Below are positions 17,811-26,002 of a stretch of 64,000 nt of DNA, in pieces. The translations under genes were made by a program, and so were the position numbers. Under the pieces are notes generated by a model. It saw only the letters and a list, made by a program, of their open reading frames with translations. It did no database searches and had not been told where the DNA came from. This stretch comes from Ruminococcus flavefaciens AE3010 (lineage in GTDB: Bacteria > Bacillota > Clostridia > Oscillospirales > Ruminococcaceae), in contig NZ_JAGT01000001.1 in assembly GCF_000526795.1 (NCBI RefSeq), positions 62,001 to 126,000 on the forward strand. Direction: 5' to 3'. The first letter of the stretch is position 1; each line of letters begins with the position of its first letter.

Positions 17811-20039
17811 TCAGTATTTCTTTGTATTGAGGACTCTTACGGAATTAAGGATAAGCAGCATAGCCGTTCCCGAATCTGCAAAGACTGCCAGCCACATATT
17901 GGGGTGACCTATAAGTCCGAGAATGAGAACTGCTGCCTTTACTGCAAGTGCAAAGATAATGTTCTCATAGGAGATGCGCAAGGTCTTATCGGCGATCCTC
18001 TTTGCCTTGACTACTGCTTCGGGCTCGGAGTTCATAAATACTGCGTCTGCCGCTTCAAGAGCAAGGTCGGAGCCGCTGTGCATTGCTCCGCCAACGTCTG
18101 CGCCAGCAAGCACGGGACCGTCGTTGAAGCCGTCGCCCACGAACATTACTGCGCCGTTTTCTTTGCGGATACGTTCAAGCTCTGCAAGCTTTTCATGGGG
18201 GAGCAGTCCGCCCTTTACGGAGTCGAGTCCAAGCTGTTCTGCTATAGTCTCTGCGTTTTCAGCCTTGTCGCCTGTGAGCATAGCCGTAGCCACGCCCATT
18301 GCGCGGAGCTGTTTTATTGCGGACGCGGAGGTCTTTTTCACAGTGTCGGATACCACTATCCTGCCCTCGGCTCTGCCGTTTACAGCTATGTATACCACAC
18401 TGCCCGCAAGCCTTTCCTCACTTGGGAGACTTACTCCGTTTTCCGACATCAGGCGCTCATTGCCGCAGAGCACCTCCTGATCGTTTATTACAGCCGATAC
18501 ACCTCTGCCTGCAAGCTCACCCACCTTTTCGGGAGAGCTTATTTCTATATTTTCGCTGCGGCAGTACTCTGTGATACTTTCCGCAACAGGGTGTGTGGAG
18601 CTCTGCTCACAGCTTCCGCATATTGCAAGGAGCTGCTTTTTATTGAGACTGCCGTAGCTTTTTACGTCAGTAACAGTGAAGCTGCCGTTTGTAAGAGTAC
18701 CTGTTTTGTCGAAGGCAATGGCTTTTATTTTGCCGAGAGCTTCAACAGCATTTCCGCCCTTGAAGAGTATTCCCAGTTTTGAAGCAGCGCCGATGCCTGA
18801 GAAATAGGCAAGGGGAACACTGAGCACAAGTGCGCAGGGACAGCTTATTACAAGGAATGTAAGGGCTGAGTACACCCATTTGCTCCAGTCTCCCGTGATA
18901 AGCGAGGGAACAATGGCAGTAAGGAGCGCTATTGCGATCACTATGGGAGTGTATACTTTGGCAAACCGTGTGATAAAGCGGTCTATCTTGGGCTTTGTGG
19001 CGGAGGCGTCCTCTACAGCCTGAGCTATCTTGGATATCATGGAGTCGGAGGCTGCTGCTGTAGCGCGGAGAGTGAATGTTTCCGACAGGTTGATGCAGCC
19101 TGACAGCACCTCGTCGCCTTTTTGTACGATAAGGGGAACAGGTTCGCCGTTGACTGCTGAGGTGTCGATACGTGACTCGCCCGATTCAACAATACCGTCG
19201 GCAGCTATTCTTTCGCCTGCCTTTATCCTGAGTATATCGCCGATCTTTATCTCTTCTGAGTGTACGCGGACAAATTCGCCGTCTCTGAGTACGTCTGCTT
19301 CCTCCACCTTGAGCTCCGCAACGTCGGTTATAGCCTTGCGGCTGCGAGCTACTGCGAAGTCCTCAAATAGCTCGCCTATGCGGAAAAACAGCACAACTCC
19401 AACAGCTTCTGCGTATTCGCCGAGAGCAAAAGCGCCTATAGTTGCGACAGTCATAAGGAAGTTTTCGTCAAAGAAGTTTTTGGCGCGTATATTTTTGAAT
19501 GTGGCTTTCAGCACGTTGACGCCGAGTATAAGGTATGCCGCGGCGAAAAGCACGATAGCAAGTGGTTTGATGTCAAGGAGCTTTTCAGCAGCGATAGCGG
19601 CTGCAAATACTATCACTCCTATTATAATAGGGAGCAGCTCATGCATAAGATCCTCATGTTCCTCGCCATGGGAGTGCTCATGTGAGTGATGATGCTCATG
19701 GCTGTGTTCATGAGAATGTTCATGCTCATGGTCACAGTGGTCGTGGTCGTGACCGCAGCAGCATTCCTCACCGTGCTCATGGTGATGTTCATGCTCATGA
19801 TGCTCATGCTTGTGGTGAGAAGCCTCAAAAGGAGCTATGACCACACCTGCCTCAATGGAGTTGGCAGTATCGTTTATCTTATGCAGAAGCTCGTCGGTAA
19901 TGTCGCCGCTTATTTTTAGCTTTCTGAGGGGGAAGTTCAGCACTGCCGATTCTATGCCCTCAAGCTTACCGATAGCTTCTTCTATTTTAGCGCCGCAGTG
20001 AGCGCAGTCCAGATTTTGTACGGAAAAGGTCTTCTCCAT
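17811..20039 (-). CDS. Zn/Cd/Pb-translocating P1B-type ATPase
   Basis: This exporter has an N-terminal heavy-metal-associated domain (C12-A-H-C15), a His-rich cytoplasmic linker around residues 78-130, transmembrane helices with the CPC metal motif (SCPCALVLS), the phosphorylation motif DKTGT, and the hinge GDGFNDGP. CPC with the His linker fits divalent Zn/Cd/Pb transport and not Cu. ATG 20039 is chosen: the first in-frame ATG (20060) lies inside the operator palindrome and has no ribosome site, while AGAAAGGA precedes 20039. No ArsR/SmtB-family gene is adjacent, so its repressor must be encoded elsewhere. Confidence 0.93.
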   Translation of the reverse strand: MEKTFSVQNLDCAHCGAKIEEAIGKLEGIESAVLNFPLRKLKISGDITDELLHKINDTANSIEAGVVIAPFEASHHKHEHHEHEHHHEHGEECCCGHDHDHCDHEHEHSHEHSHEHHHSHEHSHGEEHEDLMHELLPIIIGVIVFAAAIAAEKLLDIKPLAIVLFAAAYLILGVNVLKATFKNIRAKNFFDENFLMTVATIGAFALGEYAEAVGVVLFFRIGELFEDFAVARSRKAITDVAELKVEEADVLRDGEFVRVHSEEIKIGDILRIKAGERIAADGIVESGESRIDTSAVNGEPVPLIVQKGDEVLSGCINLSETFTLRATAAASDSMISKIAQAVEDASATKPKIDRFITRFAKVYTPIVIAIALLTAIVPSLITGDWSKWVYSALTFLVISCPCALVLSVPLAYFSGIGAASKLGILFKGGNAVEALGKIKAIAFDKTGTLTNGSFTVTDVKSYGSLNKKQLLAICGSCEQSSTHPVAESITEYCRSENIEISSPEKVGELAGRGVSAVINDQEVLCGNERLMSENGVSLPSEERLAGSVVYIAVNGRAEGRIVVSDTVKKTSASAIKQLRAMGVATAMLTGDKAENAETIAEQLGLDSVKGGLLPHEKLAELERIRKENGAVMFVGDGFNDGPVLAGADVGGAMHSGSDLALEAADAVFMNSEPEAVVKAKRIADKTLRISYENIIFALAVKAAVLILGLIGHPNMWLAVFADSGTAMLLILNSVRVLNTKKY

Positions 20040-20057
20040 ATGATCACTATCCTTTCT

Positions 20058-20079
20058 CATATGAACAACTGTTCATATG
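20058..20079. promoter_or_regulatory. SmtB/CzrA-type operator of the metal ATPase
   Basis: A perfect inverted repeat, CATATGAACA-N2-TGTTCATATG, covers the predicted transcription start. It matches the TGAACA-N2-TGTTCA half-site pattern bound by ArsR-family metal sensors, implying repression relieved by Zn or Cd. Confidence 0.85.
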
Positions 20080-20082
20080 TAT

Positions 20083-20111
20083 ATGATACCACATTGTCAG
20101 CACTTTGTCAA
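20083..20111 (-). promoter_or_regulatory. sigma-A promoter of the metal ATPase
   Basis: On the minus strand TTGACA (20111-20106) and TATCAT (20088-20083) are 17 bp apart. The operator lies directly downstream across the start site. Confidence 0.85.
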
Positions 20112-20129
20112 TACCTTTTGCATTATTTC

Positions 20130-20158
20130 TTGCGTTTTATTAGAATTAGTGCTATAAT
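20130..20158 (+). promoter_or_regulatory. sigma-A promoter reading toward the second ECF pair
   Basis: TTGCGT and TATAAT are 17 bp apart with an extended TG. It leaves a leader of about 180 bases before the sigma gene. That leader includes short dyads (GAAAGCTTTC and CTGAAA/TTTCAG) but no recognised riboswitch. Confidence 0.65.
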
Positions 20159-20346
20159 TTCAATGTTATAGAAAAAATATAATTGTTTTTATATACTAAC
20201 AACAATTCTGATTTTTTTTGAAATTATTTCGTCTTTTTCGGCGTCTGAAATCACTTATATATGAAAGCTTTCACAGGAGTTTCAGAGGAACTTGCAAGTC
20301 GGGGAGCTGTCCCTGTCTCTGATACTTTCAAAAAGGAGTGAGAAAA

Positions 20347-20943
20347 ATGAACGCCGAAACCAAATTACTAAGCGGAGGTGACGGAGCGATCTTTACTAAT
20401 GTACTGACAACGGAACAGGCTTTATCCAATGAGGATAATACAGTGAATCAGCTCATAATAAGCTGCCGTGAATCAAAGGAGAGCCTTAATACTCTGTACA
20501 CTATGTTCAAGGACAGCGTCTTTGCTGTCGCCTTCAGTATAACGTCGGACTATCATCTTGCTGAGGACTGCGTCATAGAGACTTTTGTGAGGCTTACTCA
20601 GGTGAAAAAGTTTTCCGCAAAAAAAGGTGACGGAAAAGGCTTTATTCTCACTATTGCACGCAACGTTGCATTGGAGCTTCGCCGCAGACATAAAAGAGAG
20701 ATCTCAAATTTTATCATACAAAGCTATGGCGAGGCTGAAAAGACTGTGGAGGACAGTATTTACATAAATCAGCTGCTGAAAAATCTGAACGAAAAGCAAA
20801 GACAGACCGTTATACTGCGGTGCTGCGCGGAGCTGACGTTCAAACAGATAGCTAAGGTGATGAAATGTCCTGAAACTACAGCAAAATCAAGGTATCAAAA
20901 GGCTATATCCATATTACAGGAAAAGGCAGGTGAACTGCAGTGA
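20347..20943 (+). CDS. sigma-70 family (ECF-like) RNA polymerase sigma factor
   Basis: A 198-residue sigma factor with region 2 (SDYHLAEDCVIETFVRLTQV) and region 4 (LNEKQRQTVILRCCAELTFKQIAKVM). ATG 20347 follows AAAAAGGAGTG; the in-frame GTG at 20338 overlaps that ribosome site and is rejected. A roughly 30-residue N-terminal extension precedes region 2. Its stop overlaps the next gene's start (GTGA), coupling it to a putative membrane partner. Confidence 0.85.
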   Translation: MNAETKLLSGGDGAIFTNVLTTEQALSNEDNTVNQLIISCRESKESLNTLYTMFKDSVFAVAFSITSDYHLAEDCVIETFVRLTQVKKFSAKKGDGKGFILTIARNVALELRRRHKREISNFIIQSYGEAEKTVEDSIYINQLLKNLNEKQRQTVILRCCAELTFKQIAKVMKCPETTAKSRYQKAISILQEKAGELQ

Positions 20944-22400
20944 AAGACAACAGAATAAACGGAGAGCGCGATCCCGAGAAGGAGCTCCGGGACAAAATGT
21001 CCGAGCTTTCTTCAAATGTAGATTGCTTTGAAAAGATCTCCGCAAGAGCTTTTCCTGAGAAGTATCAGGATTTTTCAGACAGCGAGCTGACAGTAAGCGA
21101 CCTTGAAAATGTTACAGGCAAACGCAGGGCTGTTCCCGTTCTGAAATGGGTATCAGTAGCAGCTGCAGCAGCTGCATGTATCGGAGTTCTGCCGAGGACG
21201 GTGTTCTTTCAGGAGTTCATGTCCAATGTAGGAACAGATACAAACGATAGGTATCGCAGTATAATATCTGAAATACAGAGTGAGACAGAGAAAAACACAT
21301 ATAAGGTCTACGATATGCCACTCAGTGAGTATATTGCGGACGATGTTCTTGTATCTCCCATTTACAGCTGTCCCTTTGAGGCAGAGGATACAGACGGAGT
21401 AAATGTCCGTGTGTACGTGAGGGAGATAAACGGTGTTCCTACCAATCAGGTATATGCTGTGGAGTACACAGGCAGCTACAGCGAGGCAAACTATCTTGCG
21501 GCTGCTGAGTCAAAGGCTAAATTTACCGATGAGGATATAGACAGTATTGGCGGTATGCGTCTTGAAACCAATGATAACGAGGCGTATATGGCTGCCTGCA
21601 ATGCCTTTACGGGCGACAAATACAGTCTGCTCACAGACAAGGTGGGAAACAGAGCTACAGCTGCTTCATATTCATTTGTCAGCTACTTCAAGGACGATAA
21701 AGGCGTAATGGCAGTGAATACACAGGTGCTGTACTGCTATTATCAGGATACAGACAAGGTCTACCGCAATATTGTATCCGATGAAAGCGAAAAGTATTAC
21801 TACGACGTGATGATGACCTGTTACGACAGTAAGTCGGACAGCTATGTGAAGTATGAGCTTCCCGAAGCAAAGAAGCTGTGGAAAACATCGCTGAATTACG
21901 ACGGTTCAAACGCCATGCCAAAGGAGAACAAGTCCGTTTTTAATAAGAAAGAATTTTTTGCCAATACGGCAGAATGTGATAACGAAAAAACTCTTAGCTG
22001 GTATGAGCCGTATGTTTTAGCAGATGAAGCTCTCGTTGACGACGAGATACAGACCATGAACCTTGGCTTGCCAACGGTGACCAACACGTTCAAAACTCCT
22101 GCTGACAGCACTATGAAGCTTGCAATGCGTATGTATGAGCCGTATCTGACTCATTTCTTATATTCATCGCAGAGCGATCCAACGATAAATATCAGTATCG
22201 AAGGCAGGAATGAGCAGATAATCGTTCACATGGGCAATATCAAGGGAGCGTTTGCTGATCTTGGAAAGGATAGTGAGACGACCTCTGCTTACGATGAATC
22301 CAATGTTGTAATTGATGAAAAGTTTTTTAAAGAAATACAACGGCAGGGTGAAGAAGCAAGTCTGGCTTATGAGGAGTCTCAGAAAGAACAATCAGAATAA
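20940..22400 (+). CDS. membrane protein, probable partner (anti-sigma-like) of the upstream sigma factor
   Basis: 486 residues: an acidic cytoplasmic N-terminus of about 65 residues, one transmembrane helix (VLKWVSVAAAAAACIGVL), and a large extracytoplasmic domain of about 400 residues with no family I recognise. It has no zinc-finger motif. The GTGA overlap with the sigma gene and the single-pass topology suggest an anti-sigma factor or sigma-dependent sensor. The role is inferred from position and topology only. Confidence 0.75.
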   Translation: MKDNRINGERDPEKELRDKMSELSSNVDCFEKISARAFPEKYQDFSDSELTVSDLENVTGKRRAVPVLKWVSVAAAAAACIGVLPRTVFFQEFMSNVGTDTNDRYRSIISEIQSETEKNTYKVYDMPLSEYIADDVLVSPIYSCPFEAEDTDGVNVRVYVREINGVPTNQVYAVEYTGSYSEANYLAAAESKAKFTDEDIDSIGGMRLETNDNEAYMAACNAFTGDKYSLLTDKVGNRATAASYSFVSYFKDDKGVMAVNTQVLYCYYQDTDKVYRNIVSDESEKYYYDVMMTCYDSKSDSYVKYELPEAKKLWKTSLNYDGSNAMPKENKSVFNKKEFFANTAECDNEKTLSWYEPYVLADEALVDDEIQTMNLGLPTVTNTFKTPADSTMKLAMRMYEPYLTHFLYSSQSDPTINISIEGRNEQIIVHMGNIKGAFADLGKDSETTSAYDESNVVIDEKFFKEIQRQGEEASLAYEESQKEQSE

Positions 22401-22440
22401 AGCTGCTGCGGCAGCTCGCTGAAAACAAAAGAAAGCAGAA

Positions 22441-22470
22441 ACAGCCCTTCGTGAAAACGGAGGGCTGTTC
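22441..22470 (+). terminator. hairpin downstream of the sigma/anti-sigma operon
   Basis: An ACAGCCCT/AGGGCTGT stem lies 40 bases after the stop. Its T tract is short, so it is a weak terminator. Confidence 0.5.
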
Positions 22471-22476
22471 TAATGC

Positions 22477-22513
22477 AAAAAAGATGCTGTCTGCGGGGGG
22501 AGCTGCAGACAGC
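22477..22513 (-). terminator. intrinsic terminator of the MATE gene
   Basis: Read on the minus strand, a GCTGTCTGC/GCAGACAGC stem runs into a six-T tract, just past the MATE stop codon. Confidence 0.8.
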
Positions 22514-22560
22514 GAGGATAGAGGAATGGTGTATAGAACAGATCGCGTGTCGATCTTGGA

Positions 22561-23925
22561 TCAGGCTGCGGAGCGGAGCTTCTCAGGCTTGGTTTTGGGA
22601 GTTGCTGTATGTTTGCGGAGAGTGTGCTCGAATGCGGCTGCATTGAGGATAAGAGCTCCTAACCATGCGGAGGCTTCTGCGTAGGCAGTAGCACGGAAGC
22701 CTATGACGGGTATGAACAGTGCGATAACGCCTATTCTCAGCGCCATTTCGGCAATTCCCGATATCATGGGTACAAGGGGCTTTCCGAAGCCCTGATTGCC
22801 GTTGCGGAATATGAACAGGAAGTCAACTCCGAAGAGGAATATGCCGCATATGGGCAGATAGGTCTTTGCAATGGCGATGGGCTCCGAGCCGCTCACCATT
22901 ATTCTTGCCAGATATGTGGGCAGGAATACCATTGCCGAGCCCAGTACCACATAGGCGATAGTTGCTATTGTAAGGCATACGTGAAGACCCTCGCGGATGC
23001 GGTCGAATCTCCGTGCGCCGAAGTTCTGGCTGGTGAATGCAGACATTGCGAAGCCTGCTGTGCATGCGGGCTGCATAAAGAGATTGATGAACTTGCTGCA
23101 AGCGGAATATGCGGTAGTATAGGCAACTCCCAAACCGTTTACGAAGTACTGTATCACCATGCAGCCCACAGCTGTGATGGAGTTCATAAGTGCCATTGGA
23201 AGACCGTTTTTGAAGAGCTCGGCGTAAAGAGCGCCGTTGCCGCGGAAGTCCGTCTTTGTTATGCTGAGTACATCTATTTTGCGTATCTTCATAAAGCATA
23301 TCAGGGCTGAAACTATCTGTGAGAATATGGTAGCTATCGCAGCTCCCTCAACTCCTGTTTTCAGTACGAATATGCAGAATGTATCGAGGAAGAGGTTGAC
23401 GACAGTGGAGATTATTATGGCTATAAAGGGTGTTTTGCTGTCGCCGAGGGCGCGGAGTATGCATGAGCAGAGATTATATGCGATAGTAGCCATAAGTCCG
23501 CCGAATATGAAGTAGCCGTATACAAGACCGTCGTGCATTATTGCTTCATCAGTGCGGAGCAGGTGGAGGACAGGCTTCAGAAAGGCTGTGCTGAGCAAAG
23601 TGAGTACAAGTGCTATGATAAAGCAGAGCATTGCCGATGAAGCCACGGAGCGGCGGAGCTTTTTGTAGTCCTTGGCGCCGAAGCTCTGTGCGGTTATTAC
23701 CGAGAAGCCGTTGGCAAGTCCCATTGAGAAGCCGAATATAAGGAATGTGAGAGATGACATATTGCCTACAGCTGCAAGAGCGTTGTCACCGAGACCCTTG
23801 CCGACTATGGCTGTATCAGCGATATTGTACATCTGCTGGAGCATATTTGTCAGCAGCATGGGAAAGTAGAATTTCAATATAAGCGAGCTGACTTTTCCCT
23901 GTGTAAGGTCGTTTGCCTTTGCCAT
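22561..23925 (-). CDS. MATE-family multidrug/sodium-coupled efflux transporter
   Basis: A 454-residue, 12-helix transporter made of two homologous six-helix halves, beginning with the conserved NMLQQMYNIADTAIVG segment. MATE proteins export cationic drugs or metabolites in exchange for Na+ or H+. ATG 23925 (MAKAND) is chosen because GAAGGGGG lies about 8 bases upstream. It is divergent from an AraC-type regulator, a common arrangement for inducible efflux. A TTGACT/AGTCAA dyad at 23964-23982 lies in its leader and may be an operator. Confidence 0.92.
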   Translation of the reverse strand: MAKANDLTQGKVSSLILKFYFPMLLTNMLQQMYNIADTAIVGKGLGDNALAAVGNMSSLTFLIFGFSMGLANGFSVITAQSFGAKDYKKLRRSVASSAMLCFIIALVLTLLSTAFLKPVLHLLRTDEAIMHDGLVYGYFIFGGLMATIAYNLCSCILRALGDSKTPFIAIIISTVVNLFLDTFCIFVLKTGVEGAAIATIFSQIVSALICFMKIRKIDVLSITKTDFRGNGALYAELFKNGLPMALMNSITAVGCMVIQYFVNGLGVAYTTAYSACSKFINLFMQPACTAGFAMSAFTSQNFGARRFDRIREGLHVCLTIATIAYVVLGSAMVFLPTYLARIMVSGSEPIAIAKTYLPICGIFLFGVDFLFIFRNGNQGFGKPLVPMISGIAEMALRIGVIALFIPVIGFRATAYAEASAWLGALILNAAAFEHTLRKHTATPKTKPEKLRSAA

Positions 23926-23994
23926 ATGAATGCCCCCTTCTGTAAACTTGTCTGTGTGATTTCTTGACTTTATTATAGTCAAACTAAGTCGGAA

Positions 23995-24024
23995 ATTATA
24001 TCAGATCTATTGCATTTATATCAA
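23995..24024 (-). promoter_or_regulatory. sigma-A promoter of the MATE gene
   Basis: On the minus strand TTGATA and TATAAT are 18 bp apart. A TTGACT-N7-AGTCAA dyad lies 13 bases downstream, between promoter and ribosome site. Confidence 0.65.
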
Positions 24025-24031
24025 AAATCGG

Positions 24032-24497
24032 TTATAATGAATGCAAGTGCATTCATTATAATTGATCTTAATGCCCTTGCAGATACGCAAATCAAAGATT
24101 TGCTCCCTGCAATCGGGCAATTATACCATAACGCTTCGCTTATATGGTATAATGAATGCAAAAGCATTCATTATAATTGATCTTAATGCCCTTGCAGATA
24201 CGCAAATCAAAGATTTGCTCCCTGCAATCGGGCGATTATACCATATTCGCTTCGCTTATACGGTATAATGAATGCAAAGCATTCATTATAATTGATCTTA
24301 ATGCCCTTGCAGATACGCAAATCACAGATTTGCTCCCTGCAATCGGGCAATTATACCATAACGCTTCGCTTATATGGTATAATGAATGCAAAGCATTCAT
24401 TATAATTGATCTTAATGCCCTTGCAGATACGCAAATCACAGATTTGCTCCCTGCAATCGGGCAATTATACCATAACGCTTCGCTTATATGGTATAAT
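24032..24497. repeat. four tandem copies of a ~115-bp palindrome-rich unit
   Basis: The unit repeats at 24061, 24176, 24291 and 24405 (periods 115, 115 and 114 bases) with only a few substitutions. Each copy holds an ATGAATGC/GCATTCAT dyad, a long stem from GCCCTTGCAG to CTGCAATCGGGC with CAAATC/GATTTG at its tip, and an ATTATACCATA/TATGGTATAAT stem that contains a TATAAT box. The array fills most of the gap between the divergent MATE and AraC genes. The open frame through it is repeat read-through and not coding. Confidence 0.95.
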
Positions 24498-24554
24498 AGG
24501 ATCATCGCAATTTATGTACACTACACAGCAAATTATGAGCAGAAAGGAGAGCTT

Positions 24555-25298
24555 ATGAAAACCGACCGTGACCTTAATTACAGGCTATATATACAGCGGA
24601 ATGACGGCTTTACGCGGAATCCCTTTCAGAGTGAGCTGAGCTACTACAGAACGGTCCAGTCAGGGGACGTTGAGGGCGTAAAGAAGCGCTTTGAATTAGT
24701 GAGAAAGAACTTCTTTCAGGGCAAGGGAACTCTTTCCGACGACCCTGTGCGCAATATCGTCTACCATTTCGTTACCTCGGTAGCTCTTGTGTGCCGTTTC
24801 TGTGTTGAGGGCGGAATGCCACATGATACCGCATATACCCTCAGCGACATATACATACAGAGAGCCGACAAGATGAATGACATCGAAAAGATAATTGACC
24901 TTTTCGTTGAAATGCAGCTCGATTTTGCTGAGCGAATGAGAGTTCTCAAAAAAGAGAATGTCATATCTCTCCATGTGCGCAGGTGCATAGACTACATCTA
25001 CGAGCATCTCCACGAGGAGCTGACCCTGACTATCCTTGCGGACTATGTGGGGCTGAATCAGTCATATCTCTCAAAGCTCTTTTCAAAGGAAACAGGCATG
25101 AGTGTGAAATCCTTCGTCACAAAGGCGAAGATATCCACAGCGGAGAACCTGCTGAAAAACTCGGATTTTTCATGCCTTGATATTTCACTTGCACTGGGAT
25201 TTTCCTCACAGAGCGCCTTTATCAGCGTTTTCAGAAAGCTCAACGGAATGACTCCCAAAAAGTACAGGGAGCTGCACTACATGGACGTTATTGAATGA
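24555..25298 (+). CDS. AraC-family transcriptional regulator
   Basis: 247 residues. The C-terminal 100 form the double helix-turn-helix (LADYVGLNQSYLSKLFSKET and the LALGFSSQSAFISVFRKLNG signature). The N-terminal domain does not match a known sensor. AGAAAGGAGA supports ATG 24555, and the longer in-frame reading would translate the tandem repeats. It is divergent from the MATE transporter and overlaps or abuts sfsA, so it may be co-transcribed with sfsA-dgt. Confidence 0.88.
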   Translation: MKTDRDLNYRLYIQRNDGFTRNPFQSELSYYRTVQSGDVEGVKKRFELVRKNFFQGKGTLSDDPVRNIVYHFVTSVALVCRFCVEGGMPHDTAYTLSDIYIQRADKMNDIEKIIDLFVEMQLDFAERMRVLKKENVISLHVRRCIDYIYEHLHEELTLTILADYVGLNQSYLSKLFSKETGMSVKSFVTKAKISTAENLLKNSDFSCLDISLALGFSSQSAFISVFRKLNGMTPKKYRELHYMDVIE

Positions 25299-25299
25299 T

Positions 25300-26001
25300 A
25301 TGAGATACAGGAATATAAAAGCGGCTGAGTTTATCAGCCGCCCCAACAGATTTATTGCAAAGGTTCGCATTGACGGGCATGAGGAGACCGTTCACGTCAA
25401 GAATACGGGCAGGTGCAGGGAGCTTCTCACTGAGGGCTGCCGTGTATATCTTGAGGGCTCGGACAATCCTGCCCGCAAGACTAAATACGACCTTGTTGCG
25501 GTGGAAAAGCTCAGGAGCGGCAAGCCGCCACTGCTTGTGAATATGGATTCTCAAGTCCCCAATGCTGCCGTTGAGGAATGGCTGAGAAAAGGAGAGCTTT
25601 TCTCACAGCATGCGGTGATACGCCGTGAATGTACATACGGTTCTTCAAGATTTGATTTCCGCATAGATGAGGAGGAGAGGACTTCATTTCTCGAAGTTAA
25701 GGGCGTAACTCTTGAAAACGACGGCATCGCTTCATTTCCCGATGCTCCCACGGAGCGGGGAGTGAAGCATATCCATGAGCTGATACGGGCGCATAAAGAG
25801 GGCTTCGGCGCATATATTCTATTCGTCGTTCAGATGAAAGAGATGACTGAGCTTCGCCCAAATGACGCTACTCATAAAGCCTTTGGCGACGCACTGAGAC
25901 TTGCACAGGCTGAGGGAGTGAAGCTGTTTGCCTACGACTGCATAGTAACTCCCGACAGCATAACCATAGATAAACCACTTCCCATAAGAACGGAGCTTTG
26001 A
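25300..26001 (+). CDS. sfsA: SfsA, DNA/RNA nuclease (sugar fermentation stimulation protein homologue)
   Basis: About 233 residues matching SfsA: FISRPNRFIAKV, CHVKNTGRCRELL-like (HVKNTGRCREL), VNMDSQVPNA and FLEVKGVTL with the PD-(D/E)xK-like core, and a C-terminal ALRLAQAEGVKLFAYDC. The family has an OB-like N-terminal and a nuclease-like C-terminal domain; its cellular role is poorly defined. ATG 25300 or the upstream TTG 25291 could start it. It follows araC by one base and precedes dgt by one base. Confidence 0.92.
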   Translation: MRYRNIKAAEFISRPNRFIAKVRIDGHEETVHVKNTGRCRELLTEGCRVYLEGSDNPARKTKYDLVAVEKLRSGKPPLLVNMDSQVPNAAVEEWLRKGELFSQHAVIRRECTYGSSRFDFRIDEEERTSFLEVKGVTLENDGIASFPDAPTERGVKHIHELIRAHKEGFGAYILFVVQMKEMTELRPNDATHKAFGDALRLAQAEGVKLFAYDCIVTPDSITIDKPLPIRTEL

Positions 26002-26002
26002 T

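Noticed and set aside
20159..20346. Riboswitch in the leader of the second ECF operon
   Set aside because: Only short dyads are visible and no conserved aptamer core could be recognised.
24032..24497. CRISPR array
   Set aside because: The units are contiguous 115-bp repeats without unique spacers, and no cas genes are present.
24177..24554. N-terminal extension of the AraC regulator through the tandem repeats
   Set aside because: The extension only translates the 114/115-bp units; the ribosome site and family alignment place the start at 24555.
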